The translations under genes and the position numbers were made by a program. From NCBI GenBank assembly GCA_009775225.1, contig VSPE01000023.1, positions 1-36,855 of the forward strand: 36,855 bases of DNA, in the 5' to 3' direction. Each line of letters starts with the position of its first letter. Positions within the stretch are counted from its first letter, which is position 1. The notes under the pieces are model-generated. The model saw nothing but the letters and a program-made list of their open reading frames with translations. It did no database searches and was not told the origin of the DNA. This DNA is from Muribaculaceae bacterium. GTDB lineage: Bacteria; Bacteroidota; Bacteroidia; Bacteroidales; Muribaculaceae. Below, piece after piece: positions 1 to 8,112 of the stretch.

Positions 1-53
1 TGGTTATTATTGCAGGTGTGGCAATGCTCCTAAACAGACTTCCCACAAATTAA
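1..53 (+). CDS. C-terminal end of a membrane protein (partial; possibly EamA-like)
   Basis: The frame that begins at base 3 reads VIIAGVAMLLNRLPTN and stops with TAA at 51-53. A hydrophobic stretch followed by Asn-Arg and a short polar tail is how many EamA/DMT transporters end, but 16 residues are too few to assign a family. The gene enters from the left of the window and converges on the formate/nitrite channel gene, leaving only 21 bases between the two stop codons. The reading frame and hydrophobicity are seen; the family is a guess. Confidence 0.4.
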   Translation, partial: VIIAGVAMLLNRLPTN

Positions 54-74
54 CAATCGTTATGAAACACCCTC

Positions 75-857
75 TTAATTTTTTCTATACAAATACCACT
101 GGGCGGTGCCTACAAAAAGGGCGCCGCCTATTATATTTCCTATAGTGGCAGGAAGGATATTGGCCGTGAACATTGTGCTCACCGACAGGTCGGCACCCTG
201 CATCATGGCAAGCGGCAGAAAGAGCATATTAGCCACACAGTGCTCATACCCGAGAGCGACAAAGGCCATTACAGGAATTTCGCAAGCCAAAAGCTTCTCG
301 CCGAGACGACGGCCGCTGAGAGCCAGCCATACGGCAAGGCACACACACCAGTTTGCGCCGATGCCCTTGAGCATCACCACCCATGCCGGTGCAGATGTCT
401 TGGCGGCGGCAATGGCATTTAGCGCGGCGGGGTAAGGCCCGGAAGCGGTTATGCCTGTGAGATAGACCAGCAAATATGCCACGGCAAGCGCTCCGGCGAA
501 ATTGCCGAGCCACACGAGCAACCAGTTTGTCACGACTTTTCCCAAGGAAATACGGCGCTCTATCATGGGCGGGACGAGCAGTGCGTTGTTGCCGGTAAAA
601 AGGTCGGCGCCGAGCACTACCACGAGCATAAGCCCTATAGGAAACACCAGGCCGCTGAGCAGGCGCTGCAGGCCGGGGTTCGCCGCCGAGAGCTCAGGGA
701 AGCCGAAGCCAACGATAATCGACAGGACTCCGCCGAGAGCTATGTATGCGCCGGCAAGAATACTGCCGGCTATCAAACGCCGACAGCCCCGCGTCGCCTT
801 GGCATAGCCGGCTTCGGAGGCTGTCGTAAGTGTTTCTGAAGGTGTACGTACAGGCAT
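75..857 (-). CDS. Formate/nitrite transporter family channel (FocA/NirC type)
   Basis: An inner-membrane channel for small monovalent anions such as formate, nitrite or hydrosulfide; the sequence does not tell which. The 260 aa are the normal FNT length with six hydrophobic segments. FNT hallmarks are present: GADLFTGN near residue 83, KGIGANW near 164, GYEHCVANM near 203 with the conserved pore histidine at 206, and NIIGG near 241. K164 and H206 match the lysine/histidine pair of the FocA pore. The start lies 3 bases after the stop of the Spy-like gene, so it should be the last gene of the ECF sigma operon. An anion channel in a stress-sigma operon is an uncommon partnership. Family assignment is firm, substrate open. 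Confidence 0.93.
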   Translation of the reverse strand: MPVRTPSETLTTASEAGYAKATRGCRRLIAGSILAGAYIALGGVLSIIVGFGFPELSAANPGLQRLLSGLVFPIGLMLVVVLGADLFTGNNALLVPPMIERRISLGKVVTNWLLVWLGNFAGALAVAYLLVYLTGITASGPYPAALNAIAAAKTSAPAWVVMLKGIGANWCVCLAVWLALSGRRLGEKLLACEIPVMAFVALGYEHCVANMLFLPLAMMQGADLSVSTMFTANILPATIGNIIGGALFVGTAQWYLYRKN

Positions 858-860
858 GTC

Positions 861-1337
861 TTATTGCTTTTGCTGACGACGCATGCTGCGGCGGTGCTGC
901 CGCACAAGCTGTTGTGTGAATTTTCGTTCCGCCGACTTGAGCTTCAGCAGCTGTCGGGGCGAGAGGATTTCTTTGAACTGCTCATAGTATTCAGCCTCGA
1001 CCTTTCCCTCGCGCTGTTTTTGCGAGTATATTGCGGCGGCCGCGGCCTCTACCTCTGTATCCGACGCTTCGACATTTTCCAGCACATTGCGCTCAAGGTC
1101 GCGTGTCTCGGCTCCTATCTGCTGTAACTGGTCATCCATTTTGTCGTACACAGGAAAGAATAACTTTTCCTGCTCATTGTCGAGGTCGAGCTCTTTGGCT
1201 ATCAGTTTGTGCTTATAAGCCCTTATCTCGCTGAATACCCTATCGCGCTCCGCCTCGTTGAGCGGCTGCTGAGCGGCTGCACCGGAAGTGAAGAGCATTA
1301 GGAGCGTAAGAGAGAGCGTTGCAAATAATCTATACAT
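861..1337 (-). CDS. Spy/CpxP-like periplasmic helical protein
   Basis: A 158-aa secreted protein. I start it at the Met of MYRLFATLSL (base 1337) because this gives a clean signal peptide ending near AAAQQ and avoids overlap with the upstream gene; the frame is open to 1388. The mature part is charged and helical, with two similar blocks, one around LDLDNEQEKLFFPVYDKM and one around LSPRQLLKLKSAERKF, recalling the repeated LTxxQ-type motifs of Spy/CpxP chaperones and ZraP-like sensors. The tail is strongly basic (HRRSMRRQQKQ). It sits between the acidic-tailed membrane protein and the FNT channel. Such proteins often sense or buffer envelope stress beside ECF sigma factors. Family placement rests on pattern, not on a search. 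Confidence 0.75.
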   Translation of the reverse strand: MYRLFATLSLTLLMLFTSGAAAQQPLNEAERDRVFSEIRAYKHKLIAKELDLDNEQEKLFFPVYDKMDDQLQQIGAETRDLERNVLENVEASDTEVEAAAAAIYSQKQREGKVEAEYYEQFKEILSPRQLLKLKSAERKFTQQLVRQHRRSMRRQQKQ

Positions 1338-1356
1338 ATTTCGTTGTACTGTATTA

Positions 1357-1836
1357 TTACAGGGGAAGAATGTAGTCCGGACTGTCATCGGTTATGAATT
1401 CGGGTTCGAAACCGGCATCGTCGATAGAGCCGTCGTCCACCATTTCGTCGACAATATCCCACGAGTTTACATCGTCGTAGACATAGTCCATTACAAAGTC
1501 CTCATCGGCAAGAGCGTTTGCCAGCACGGGATTATCGCTCATCGAAGGGAGGGAGGCAGTGCCCGATAGCGAAGCAAACATCTGGAGCATGCACCATACT
1601 CCCGCAAACATCGCTGCCATATACACATAGGGGCGCACCTTCTGCCATACCGTGCGCGGACGCTCTGCCTCCGCAATCACTTCGGGACTCTCGAGTTCAG
1701 CGCGGAAAAGCAACTTGTCGGCCATAGTGGCGGCAAAAGCATCGAAATACCCTTCGGGCACCGACATGCCGGCCGAGGGCTTTGCCAAGCCCCGCTCCCG
1801 CGCCTGCCTCAGAATATTTTCGTTTGTCTTAGCCAT
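1357..1836 (-). CDS. Single-pass membrane protein, probable anti-sigma factor
   Basis: This 159-aa protein is directly downstream (51 bases) of the ECF sigma factor. I use MAKTNENILRQ as the start; the frame is open to 1884 but that would reach the sigma stop. The cytoplasmic N-terminus contains VPEGYFDAFAATMADKLL, a PxGYF motif often seen in small Bacteroidetes proteins next to ECF sigma genes. One TM segment (VYMAAMFAGVWCMLQMFASL) follows. The last 49 residues, from DEDFVMDY, carry 18 Asp/Glu and no Lys/Arg. No zinc-binding HxxxCxxC anti-sigma motif is visible. The anti-sigma role is inferred from position and topology. Confidence 0.7.
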   Translation of the reverse strand: MAKTNENILRQARERGLAKPSAGMSVPEGYFDAFAATMADKLLFRAELESPEVIAEAERPRTVWQKVRPYVYMAAMFAGVWCMLQMFASLSGTASLPSMSDNPVLANALADEDFVMDYVYDDVNSWDIVDEMVDDGSIDDAGFEPEFITDDSPDYILPL

Positions 1837-1887
1837 ATATAATATGTTGTTGATGTATTTATATAGACAGTCGGTCAATATCAAGGT

Positions 1888-2448
1888 TTAATCGCCTTGC
1901 TCAAAAAAATGCTCGATTTTTTTTGTAGCAAGATGATATGAAGCTTTCAAAGCGCCCACAGAAGTACCGAGTATTTCCGACATATCTTCATATTTCATGT
2001 CGTCGAAATACTTCATATTGAATACTATCCGCTGTTTTTCGGGAAGAGAGGCCACAGCAATGCGCAAGCGCCTTGACAGCCCGTCGCCGTCGATATCCGG
2101 CTCAGCAGCAATAGTAGCCGCCATTGCCGCCTCACTGTCGTCGAGCGACATACTTGCGCGCCTGCGCTCACGCTCAAGGACGGTAAGACTCTCATTGATA
2201 GCAATCTTGTAGAGCCAAGTGCTCAGCTTTGCCTCTCCGCGAAAATTTTCCAGAGAACCCCAGGCCTTAAGAAAGGTGTTCTGAAGAATGTCGTTGGCAT
2301 CGTCATGACTGTTTACAAGGCGACGTATCTGCCAGTACAGAGGCTCGCTGAACGCTTTTATGACATCGTTGAAAGCCTGACGCACCGTGGCGGGGTCGCG
2401 TAGGCGAGCCGTCAGCTGTTCGTTTTCGAGGTTTTTCAGTGATGACAT
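1888..2448 (-). CDS. ECF-family RNA polymerase sigma factor
   Basis: A 186-aa group 4 sigma factor. Region 2 is at residues ~30-95 with DANDILQNTFLKAWG and the promoter-melting stretch STWLYKIAINESL. After a short acidic linker, region 4 runs ~130-180 with LPEKQRIVFNMKYFDDM and the helix-turn-helix MSEILGTSVGALKASYHLA. No N-terminal or C-terminal sensor domain is present. It is the first gene of the run sigma, acidic-tailed membrane protein, Spy-like protein, FNT channel. By analogy with similar operons it probably drives its own operon and envelope genes. A TAACTTTG box lies 26-33 bases upstream of the start codon, which would allow basal expression by the housekeeping sigma factor. Confidence 0.93.
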   Translation of the reverse strand: MSSLKNLENEQLTARLRDPATVRQAFNDVIKAFSEPLYWQIRRLVNSHDDANDILQNTFLKAWGSLENFRGEAKLSTWLYKIAINESLTVLERERRRASMSLDDSEAAMAATIAAEPDIDGDGLSRRLRIAVASLPEKQRIVFNMKYFDDMKYEDMSEILGTSVGALKASYHLATKKIEHFFEQGD

Positions 2449-2473
2449 TATTGATATGCGGGTTTGTGTACTT

Positions 2474-2481
2474 CAAAGTTA
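2474..2481 (-). promoter_or_regulatory. Candidate -7 box upstream of the ECF sigma gene
   Basis: On the minus strand the bases read TAACTTTG, a full match to the Bacteroidetes -7 consensus TAnnTTTG, 26 bases from the sigma start codon. No TTTG -33 element lies at the usual 19-21 base spacing, so this is a half-site call. Confidence 0.45.
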
Positions 2482-2592
2482 CAAAATATGCCCGTGTCTA
2501 CCTAATCCTATAACATTTTTTAGATAAGCCGAGTAAATGTGCAAAGCGAAATACTGAATTTTTGCACATAAATATTAATTAATGTAAAAACA

Positions 2593-2703
2593 TTTGCAGG
2601 TTTCGGAAATTGTCACTTACTTTGCAGCATAGGAAAGAAAGAATTGGTTTCGCAATTATCTACTAAGACAACACACAATTATCTATAAAAACAGCTGTTT
2701 TTT
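2593..2703 (+). ncRNA. Candidate small RNA (promoter plus terminator-like palindrome)
   Basis: On the plus strand TTTG (2593-2596) is followed after exactly 20 bases by TTACTTTG (2617-2624), one base off the TAnnTTTG consensus. A transcript starting near 2631 would run about 70 nt into the palindrome AAAAACAGCTGTTTTT (2687-2702) with its T run. It contains two CAATTATCTA repeats and no convincing reading frame. Alternatively the palindrome only ends the radC operon arriving from the other strand. There is no homology evidence. Confidence 0.25.
2687..2703. terminator. Palindrome with T run on both strands, possible end of the radC operon
   Basis: A perfect 16-bp palindrome AAAAACAGCTGTTTTT. 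As RNA on either strand it can fold a short stem around AGCT, followed by a run of U. It lies about 55 bases beyond the radC stop on the minus strand and at the end of the candidate small RNA on the plus strand. The stem is short and A/U-rich, so it would be weak. Confidence 0.35.
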
Positions 2704-2756
2704 CTCTCCGTCAGCAACTACAACAACTTTTTTCCTTAAAATCTACTTATTAGGAA

Positions 2757-3425
2757 TTACATCACCCCTTCGTCGTGGAACGAAAAATATTCGTTTCGCC
2801 CTATAATTATGTGGTCAAGCACGCGAATGTCGAACAGCGCCGCTGCATTCACAATCTTTTTTGTGAGGGCAGCGTCGTGCGACGACGGTCTCAGCTCGCC
2901 CGACGGATGATTGTGAAACAGCATCATGGCGGTAGAGTTCGACACCAGTGCCTCACGCACCACAATCTTCACATCCACCGCAGTCATGGAAAGACCGCCC
3001 TGCCCTGCCTTGAAAGCCCGCAGGGGGCGCAGATTGTTTTTCAGCAGCAGCACCCAGAACTCTTCATGGTCGAGGTTATACATATTGTGGTGCATATACT
3101 CGAACGCCACTCTAGAGCCTGTTATCTTTGGGTCTTCCGACATAAGCTCGTCGGCAGCGGCACGCACGCCAAGCTCGAGACCGGCAAGCAGAGTGAGAGC
3201 CTTGGCAGGCCCAATGCCCTTGTAGCGCTCCATAAACTCGTGCGCGCTCATCCGTGCCACACGGCTGAGGTGCCCTTCGTGTTCCTGCAGGATTTCGCGG
3301 CAGAGCGCAAATACATCTTTTCCCTGTATGCCCGTGCCGAACAATATAGCCATAAGCTCGGCATCGGAGAGCACCTTCATGCCGTAGGCGAGCGCCTTTT
3401 CGCGCGGAAGCAGTTCCTTGCTCAT
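2757..3425 (-). CDS. radC: RadC family JAB/MPN domain protein
   Basis: 222 aa starting at MSKELLPREKAL. The frame is open further upstream but that part overlaps the glycosyltransferase gene and is not RadC-like; the chosen ATG overlaps the preceding stop as ATGA. The N-terminal half has the helix-hairpin-helix region of RadC (LSDAELMAILFGTG, and GIGPAKALTLLAGLELG). The C-terminal half has the JAMM metalloprotease-like signature HNHPSGELRPSSHD. The family was once linked to DNA repair; its real biochemical role is unsettled. It is the last gene of a six-gene operon. Confidence 0.95.
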   Translation of the reverse strand: MSKELLPREKALAYGMKVLSDAELMAILFGTGIQGKDVFALCREILQEHEGHLSRVARMSAHEFMERYKGIGPAKALTLLAGLELGVRAAADELMSEDPKITGSRVAFEYMHHNMYNLDHEEFWVLLLKNNLRPLRAFKAGQGGLSMTAVDVKIVVREALVSNSTAMMLFHNHPSGELRPSSHDAALTKKIVNAAALFDIRVLDHIIIGRNEYFSFHDEGVM

Positions 3426-4435
3426 TTTCCACGCCGTATTTCTATTTCCTCCTCCACATTGCGGCCTCGTCGAAGCAATATCTTGGAAACAAATGCCTTG
3501 ATAAAGCCAAGACCGTAGCCACCGAGCTGTATCACGGCCGCCGGAACTGCCAGGAAGGCAATCCTGAGCGAGCGTGTGGCAGCGAGAGCGAATACGAATA
3601 TCGCGGCAAAATACGCCCCGAGCGGAAGCAGCCACCACGGCGACACAAAAATCCCGAGCAACAACAGCGCCACCGTCCCCGCCACAAAGACTGCCGGCAG
3701 CAAATGCACGACCTTGAGCGAATCGGGGTACAGCAGTTTCAGTGTGATGCGCGACATGCCGAACACATATACCTGACGAAAGAAGCGGCGGAAGTCAACA
3801 CGGCGCTTGTGCCACACAAAGGCCGGACGCACAAGCCCTATGGAGAAGCCGTCGCGCCGGATACGCGTACTCATATCGATATCTTCCGAGAACATCTCCC
3901 TGAAACCTCCTACACGCTCGTAGACCCTGCGGCTGTAGCCCATGTTGAAGGTGCGTGGCGTAAACTTCTCGAGCTGCACCTTGCCGCCGCGTATGCCTCC
4001 GGTGGTGAGAAAAGACGTCATTGAGTAATTAATAGCCTTCTGTATGTCGCTGAACGACTCATGCGCGGCATCGGGGCCTCCGAAGCAATCGAGCGGACGC
4101 TCACGCAACTCTTCTTTAAGAGTGGCGATATACGCCGGCGGTATCACGCAATCGGAGTCGAAGAAAAGGAAATAGCTGCCCCGGGCGCGCTCCAGGCCAT
4201 AGTTGCGTGCTATGGAGCGGCCTTCGTTGCCCTTATAGAAGTACTCGGCTCTCAGGCCACGGCGGCAGGCGTTCTCAACCACCGCGCGGCAATCTACGGT
4301 AGAGCCGTCCTCCACTATCACCAGTTCGAAATCGGTATCGGTCTGAGCAAGCAAACTCTCGCACAAGTCCGACACTTCGGCCGGACGGTTGTACACCGGC
4401 ACTATTATCGAGAAGAAAGGAGCGGGCATATTCAT
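3422..4435 (-). CDS. GT2 family glycosyltransferase with C-terminal membrane segments
   Basis: A 337-aa processive-type GT-A enzyme that should transfer a sugar from a nucleotide donor on the cytoplasmic face of the inner membrane; the acceptor is unknown. Seen: N-terminal FSIIVPVYNR, the VEDGST nucleotide-binding strand, the FFDSDC (DxD) metal site near residue 93, the FSEDIDMSTRI acidic motif near 182, and a hydrophobic C-terminus with about two or three TM segments (residues ~240-315). The start codon overlaps the nspC stop as TGATG and its own stop overlaps the radC start as ATGA, so translation is probably coupled through this part of the operon. An alternative Met lies two codons in. 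Confidence 0.9.
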   Translation of the reverse strand: MNMPAPFFSIIVPVYNRPAEVSDLCESLLAQTDTDFELVIVEDGSTVDCRAVVENACRRGLRAEYFYKGNEGRSIARNYGLERARGSYFLFFDSDCVIPPAYIATLKEELRERPLDCFGGPDAAHESFSDIQKAINYSMTSFLTTGGIRGGKVQLEKFTPRTFNMGYSRRVYERVGGFREMFSEDIDMSTRIRRDGFSIGLVRPAFVWHKRRVDFRRFFRQVYVFGMSRITLKLLYPDSLKVVHLLPAVFVAGTVALLLLGIFVSPWWLLPLGAYFAAIFVFALAATRSLRIAFLAVPAAVIQLGGYGLGFIKAFVSKILLRRGRNVEEEIEIRRGK

Positions 4436-5568
4436 CAGCTCATACGGTTTTTATAGTCTTCGTAGCCGAAGCGGCGCAGATATTCGCAAGTGCCGTCGGC
4501 GCGGCACAGCACCATGTCGGGATGATGCACCCCGTTGAACATCGTGGTCTTTACAGTGGTGTAGTGGTTCATGTCGCGCAAGGTAATGATGTCACCGCAC
4601 TGCGGACGGCGCTCAAAGAAATAGTCACCTTTGAAGTCCCCGCTGAGGCATGAGTTGCCGCCAAGGCGGTATGCCACACCGTCGCCGCACCCTTCCGCCA
4701 CACTCTCTGCCACAGCCGGAAGGTAGGGCATCTCAAGGGTATCGGGCATGTGACATGCAAACGACACATCGAGTATGGCCGTAGTGATGCCGCGGTCATC
4801 GACAACATCCACCACCGAGCTTACCAGGTCACCCGTCTGCCATGTAAATGCGCTGCCAGGCTCAAGTATCACTTCGAGTCCGGGATGACGCTCGCGGAAG
4901 GCCCGCAACACGGCCACGAGGTGGTCGGTATCATATCCCTTACGTGTCATAAGATGACCTCCGCCCATATTTACCCACTTCAGCGACGGAAGCAAATGGC
5001 CGAACGCGTGCTCGAAAGCCTCGATTACCTTTTCAAGGTCATGAGAGTCGCTTTCGCACAAGGCATGGAAATGCAGACCTTCCACATACTCGGGCAGCCC
5101 GTCGGCGAGGTCTTCGGCACCTACGCCGAAACGCGAGCCGGGAAGAGCCGGGTTGTAGAGGTCGGTCTCAATCACGGAGCAGCGCGGATTGACGCGCAGG
5201 CCTACTGACACTCCGCCCTGAGCGGCACGGCGACCGTAGCGCCCGAGCTGGCCGAGCGAGTTGAACGTGATGTGAGAGCTGTGTTCGATAAATGTGTCAA
5301 TGTTCGAGTCGTTGTAGGCCGGAGTATAGCTGTGTATGTCGCCTCCAAGCTCCTCTGCGCCGAGCAGAAGCTCGTTGACAGAGCTGGCCGTGCAGTCGCG
5401 CACGTACTCGCGTATTATCGGGAATGTACGCCACAGGGCGTTGGCCTTGAAAGCCATGATTATCTTTGCACCGCTGCGGCGTGCCACATCGCTGATAAGG
5501 CTCAGATTGGCGCGCAGGCGGTCTTCGTATACTATAAAGTAAGGAGTAGGGAGGTCAATCTTATTCAT
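4435..5568 (-). CDS. nspC: Carboxynorspermidine decarboxylase
   Basis: 377 aa, a PLP-dependent fold III decarboxylase that makes norspermidine or spermidine from the carboxylated precursor in the alternative polyamine route of many gut bacteria. The N-terminus LPTPYFIVYEDRLRANL and the PLP lysine K41 in MAFKANALW are typical of NspC rather than of LysA (meso-DAP decarboxylase). The second-subunit catalytic region CHMPDTLEMPYLP and a GGNSCLSGD stretch are also family-typical. The usual partner, carboxynorspermidine dehydrogenase, is not in the window. Its start overlaps the uvrD stop by four bases (ATGA). Confidence 0.93.
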   Translation of the reverse strand: MNKIDLPTPYFIVYEDRLRANLSLISDVARRSGAKIIMAFKANALWRTFPIIREYVRDCTASSVNELLLGAEELGGDIHSYTPAYNDSNIDTFIEHSSHITFNSLGQLGRYGRRAAQGGVSVGLRVNPRCSVIETDLYNPALPGSRFGVGAEDLADGLPEYVEGLHFHALCESDSHDLEKVIEAFEHAFGHLLPSLKWVNMGGGHLMTRKGYDTDHLVAVLRAFRERHPGLEVILEPGSAFTWQTGDLVSSVVDVVDDRGITTAILDVSFACHMPDTLEMPYLPAVAESVAEGCGDGVAYRLGGNSCLSGDFKGDYFFERRPQCGDIITLRDMNHYTTVKTTMFNGVHHPDMVLCRADGTCEYLRRFGYEDYKNRMS

Positions 5569-7919
5569 GACAGGATAGTGAAACGGGCGAATTTTAGAAG
5601 GAGTGTGCGGCGCGTGCCAGTGGCCGAGAACTCGACCACCACACGGTCGTCGGCCATCGACGTGTCGATGCGGCGTATTATGCCGAGGCCGAAATTGGGA
5701 TGATTGATGCGCTGCCCCTCCGACAGCTCGACGGCGGCGTGTGTGCAGTGTCCTTCGGCCGTTGCGGGCGCGTTTGCCTTGGGCTTAGGAGCGGACGAGG
5801 CGGCAGGACGCACCGTCGTTGCAGGAGACGGTGCTGGAGCCTGTGGCCGGGCAGGCATGCCATAGCCCGACTGTCGCTCGACGGTGTGCTGACGCCCGGG
5901 ACGCGAGCCGAAACTGCGGGGGCCGTCGAGCGACGAGCCTGTCATCAGGCGCAGGTACTGAGGTTCCATATCTCGCAGGAAACGCGAGGGGAAGGTCTGC
6001 ACGGGCTTGCCGTTGATTGCCCGCTGACGGGCATAGCTCACCATACAGAAGCGTTTGGCGCGCGTAAGGGCCACATACATAAGACGCCTCTCCTCCTCTA
6101 TTTCCGAGGCCGAATGCATGCTCATGGCCGACGGCAGCAGCTCCTCTTCGACTCCTACCACAAAGACACACTCGAACTCGAGGCCTTTGGCGGAGTGTAT
6201 CGTCATCATGGTGATGCTGTCGGTATCGTCGGCATCGGTATCCTGGTCGGTCATCAGTGAAATCTCTGCAAGGAACTCGCTCATGCCGGTGGCCTCGTCG
6301 CCACGTGTCTCGCGGGCGTTTTCCTCGAAGGTGTCCACAGCCTTAAGCAATTCCTCAAGGTTCTGTAGCTTGGATACATTCTCAGGGGTTGAGTCCGACG
6401 TATATTCGAGCATAAGCCCGGTGGCCCTCATTATGTGGCGGGCCACATCGGAGGCCGGAGCACCCGCGCCGGCACGCTCGGTAAAGCCGTGCACCAGCTC
6501 GGCGAAAGCGCTTAACCTGGCAGCAGTGCCCTTGTTCACATCAAGCCCGTAGAACTGCGGCGAGAGCATCACCCTGTACATGCTCACACCCGATGCAATT
6601 GCGCAGGCGAGTACCTTCTTCACGGTAGTCTCGCCTATGCCGCGCTTGGGAGTATTGATTACCCTGCGCAGCGCCTCGTCGTCGTCAGGGTTCACCGACA
6701 GGCGGAAATAGCATACGGCATCCTTGATTTCCTTGCGCTGATAGAAGGCCAGACCGCCATAGATGCGGTAAGGCACGTTGCGGTTGCGCAGGGCTTCCTC
6801 AAGGACTCGCGACTGCGCATTGGTGCGGTACAGCACGGCAAAGTCGCTCAACGGCAAATTGTAGCGCATACGTATTTGCGCCAGACGGTTCGCCACGATA
6901 TAGGCTTCCTCAAAATCGTTATATGCCTGCACCACCTCTATGCGCTCGCCTTCTTCCTTCCGGGAGAATACTTCCTTGGGAATTTGCTCCTTGTTGGCGG
7001 CTATCAGGGTGTTGGCGGCACTCACAATATTGCGTGTGGAGCGGTAGTTCTGCTCGAGCTTGAACGTGCGGAGTGCCGGAAACGATTTCTTCAGGTCAAG
7101 AATATTACGGATGTTGGCGCCGCGGAAAGAGTAGATACTCTGAGCGTCGTCGCCCACCACGCATAGATTCTGCGACTCTCCCGCAAGCTGGCGCACTATA
7201 AGGTGCTGGGCAAAGTTAGTATCCTGATACTCGTCCACAAGGATGTAGCTGAAATACGAGCGGAAGCGCTCGAGCACGTCGGGATTGTCGCGAAGCAGTA
7301 CATTGGTGTAGAAGAGAAGGTCGTCGAAGTCCATAGCTCCGGCAATGCGGCATCGGTCGCGGTATATGCGGTATATATCGGCCATCTGCGGGCGTCGCGC
7401 ATCGGCATTGGCACGCGTTATATCGGGGTCGGCGGCATAGTCCTCGGGCGAATACAGGTTGTTCTTGGCATTGGATATGTCGGCCATTACCAGACCCGGA
7501 CGGTACACCTTATCGTCGAGTTTAAGCTCCCTGATGATACTTTTTATAAGCGACTTCGAGTCGGACGTATCGTAAATGGTATAGTTCGACGCAAAGCCTA
7601 TGCGCTCGGCGTGCATGCGCAGAAAGCGCGAGAAGATAGAGTGGAAAGTACCCATCCACAGCTGTTGTGCGGTGGGCTCCCCCACAAGCTTGCATATACG
7701 CTCACGCATCTCACGCGCAGCCTTGTTGGTAAAGGTCAGGGCAAGGATGTGCTTCGGCGAATGGCCGCGGTGCAGCAGGTGCACAATCTTGTATGTGAGC
7801 ACACGTGTCTTGCCCGAACCGGCGCCGGCTATAACAAGCTCGGGGCCACCGAGATACTCTACGGCGGCGCGCTGGGCATCGTTAAGCTGCTCCAGATATG
7901 ACGTGTCGCCGGCAGTCAT
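5565..7919 (-). CDS. UvrD/PcrA-type superfamily 1A DNA helicase
   Basis: 784 aa, a 3'-to-5' ATP-dependent helicase for excision repair and clearing recombination or replication intermediates. All SF1A motifs are visible in order: the Q-motif region LNDAQRAAV, Walker A AGAGSGKT (31-38), Ia TFTNKAAREM, II VDEYQDTN, III GDDAQSIYSFRG, IV QNYRST, V MTIHSAKGLEFE, VI VALTRAK. After a low-complexity Pro/Ala linker, the C-terminus (GQRINHPNFGLGIIRRID onward) is the Tudor-like domain that docks PcrA/UvrD on RNA polymerase. The start overlaps the DUF4250 stop as ATGA. UvrD versus PcrA naming cannot be decided here. Confidence 0.96.
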   Translation of the reverse strand: MTAGDTSYLEQLNDAQRAAVEYLGGPELVIAGAGSGKTRVLTYKIVHLLHRGHSPKHILALTFTNKAAREMRERICKLVGEPTAQQLWMGTFHSIFSRFLRMHAERIGFASNYTIYDTSDSKSLIKSIIRELKLDDKVYRPGLVMADISNAKNNLYSPEDYAADPDITRANADARRPQMADIYRIYRDRCRIAGAMDFDDLLFYTNVLLRDNPDVLERFRSYFSYILVDEYQDTNFAQHLIVRQLAGESQNLCVVGDDAQSIYSFRGANIRNILDLKKSFPALRTFKLEQNYRSTRNIVSAANTLIAANKEQIPKEVFSRKEEGERIEVVQAYNDFEEAYIVANRLAQIRMRYNLPLSDFAVLYRTNAQSRVLEEALRNRNVPYRIYGGLAFYQRKEIKDAVCYFRLSVNPDDDEALRRVINTPKRGIGETTVKKVLACAIASGVSMYRVMLSPQFYGLDVNKGTAARLSAFAELVHGFTERAGAGAPASDVARHIMRATGLMLEYTSDSTPENVSKLQNLEELLKAVDTFEENARETRGDEATGMSEFLAEISLMTDQDTDADDTDSITMMTIHSAKGLEFECVFVVGVEEELLPSAMSMHSASEIEEERRLMYVALTRAKRFCMVSYARQRAINGKPVQTFPSRFLRDMEPQYLRLMTGSSLDGPRSFGSRPGRQHTVERQSGYGMPARPQAPAPSPATTVRPAASSAPKPKANAPATAEGHCTHAAVELSEGQRINHPNFGLGIIRRIDTSMADDRVVVEFSATGTRRTLLLKFARFTILS

Positions 7920-8095
7920 CTGAACTGGTTGATTTCGGGCATATACTCAAATCCTGCATCGGCTAGCCTTTTCTCCAATTCCGCGCGGTCTATATCAAGG
8001 CTGCGGCAGAAGTCATCGAGACTGCCATACTCATCGCGCAGCTTCATGTTTACAGCGCTGAGAAGCATGAAAGGGTCGTTCGGTAAAGTCTCCAT
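7916..8095 (-). CDS. DUF4250 family small protein
   Basis: A 59-aa gene found by translating the gap between the transporter and the helicase. It begins METLPNDPFMLLSAVNMKL and ends EYMPEINQFR. The pattern PxDPFMLLSxVNMKLRD, with a helical middle (DDFCRSLDIDRAELEKRL), is the DUF4250 signature of small cytoplasmic proteins in Bacteroidetes and Firmicutes; no function is known. The stop overlaps the helicase start as ATGA, and the start is 17 bases after the EamA stop, so it sits inside the operon. Nearby repair genes (uvrD, radC) are suggestive only. Confidence 0.9.
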   Translation of the reverse strand: METLPNDPFMLLSAVNMKLRDEYGSLDDFCRSLDIDRAELEKRLADAGFEYMPEINQFR

Positions 8096-8112
8096 TGGCA
8101 GAATAGATTAGG

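Larger units (their letters stand above)
2449..2756. other. 308-bp AT-rich intergenic region between radC and the ECF sigma gene
   Basis: No coding frame here looks real. The minus strand carries the likely sigma-gene promoter near 2474. The plus strand carries a separate promoter-like pair at 2593-2624, a 10-bp direct repeat CAATTATCTA (2653-2662 and 2676-2685), and a perfect 16-bp palindrome with flanking T/A runs (2687-2702). The region is much richer in A+T than the surrounding genes. Confidence 0.7.
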
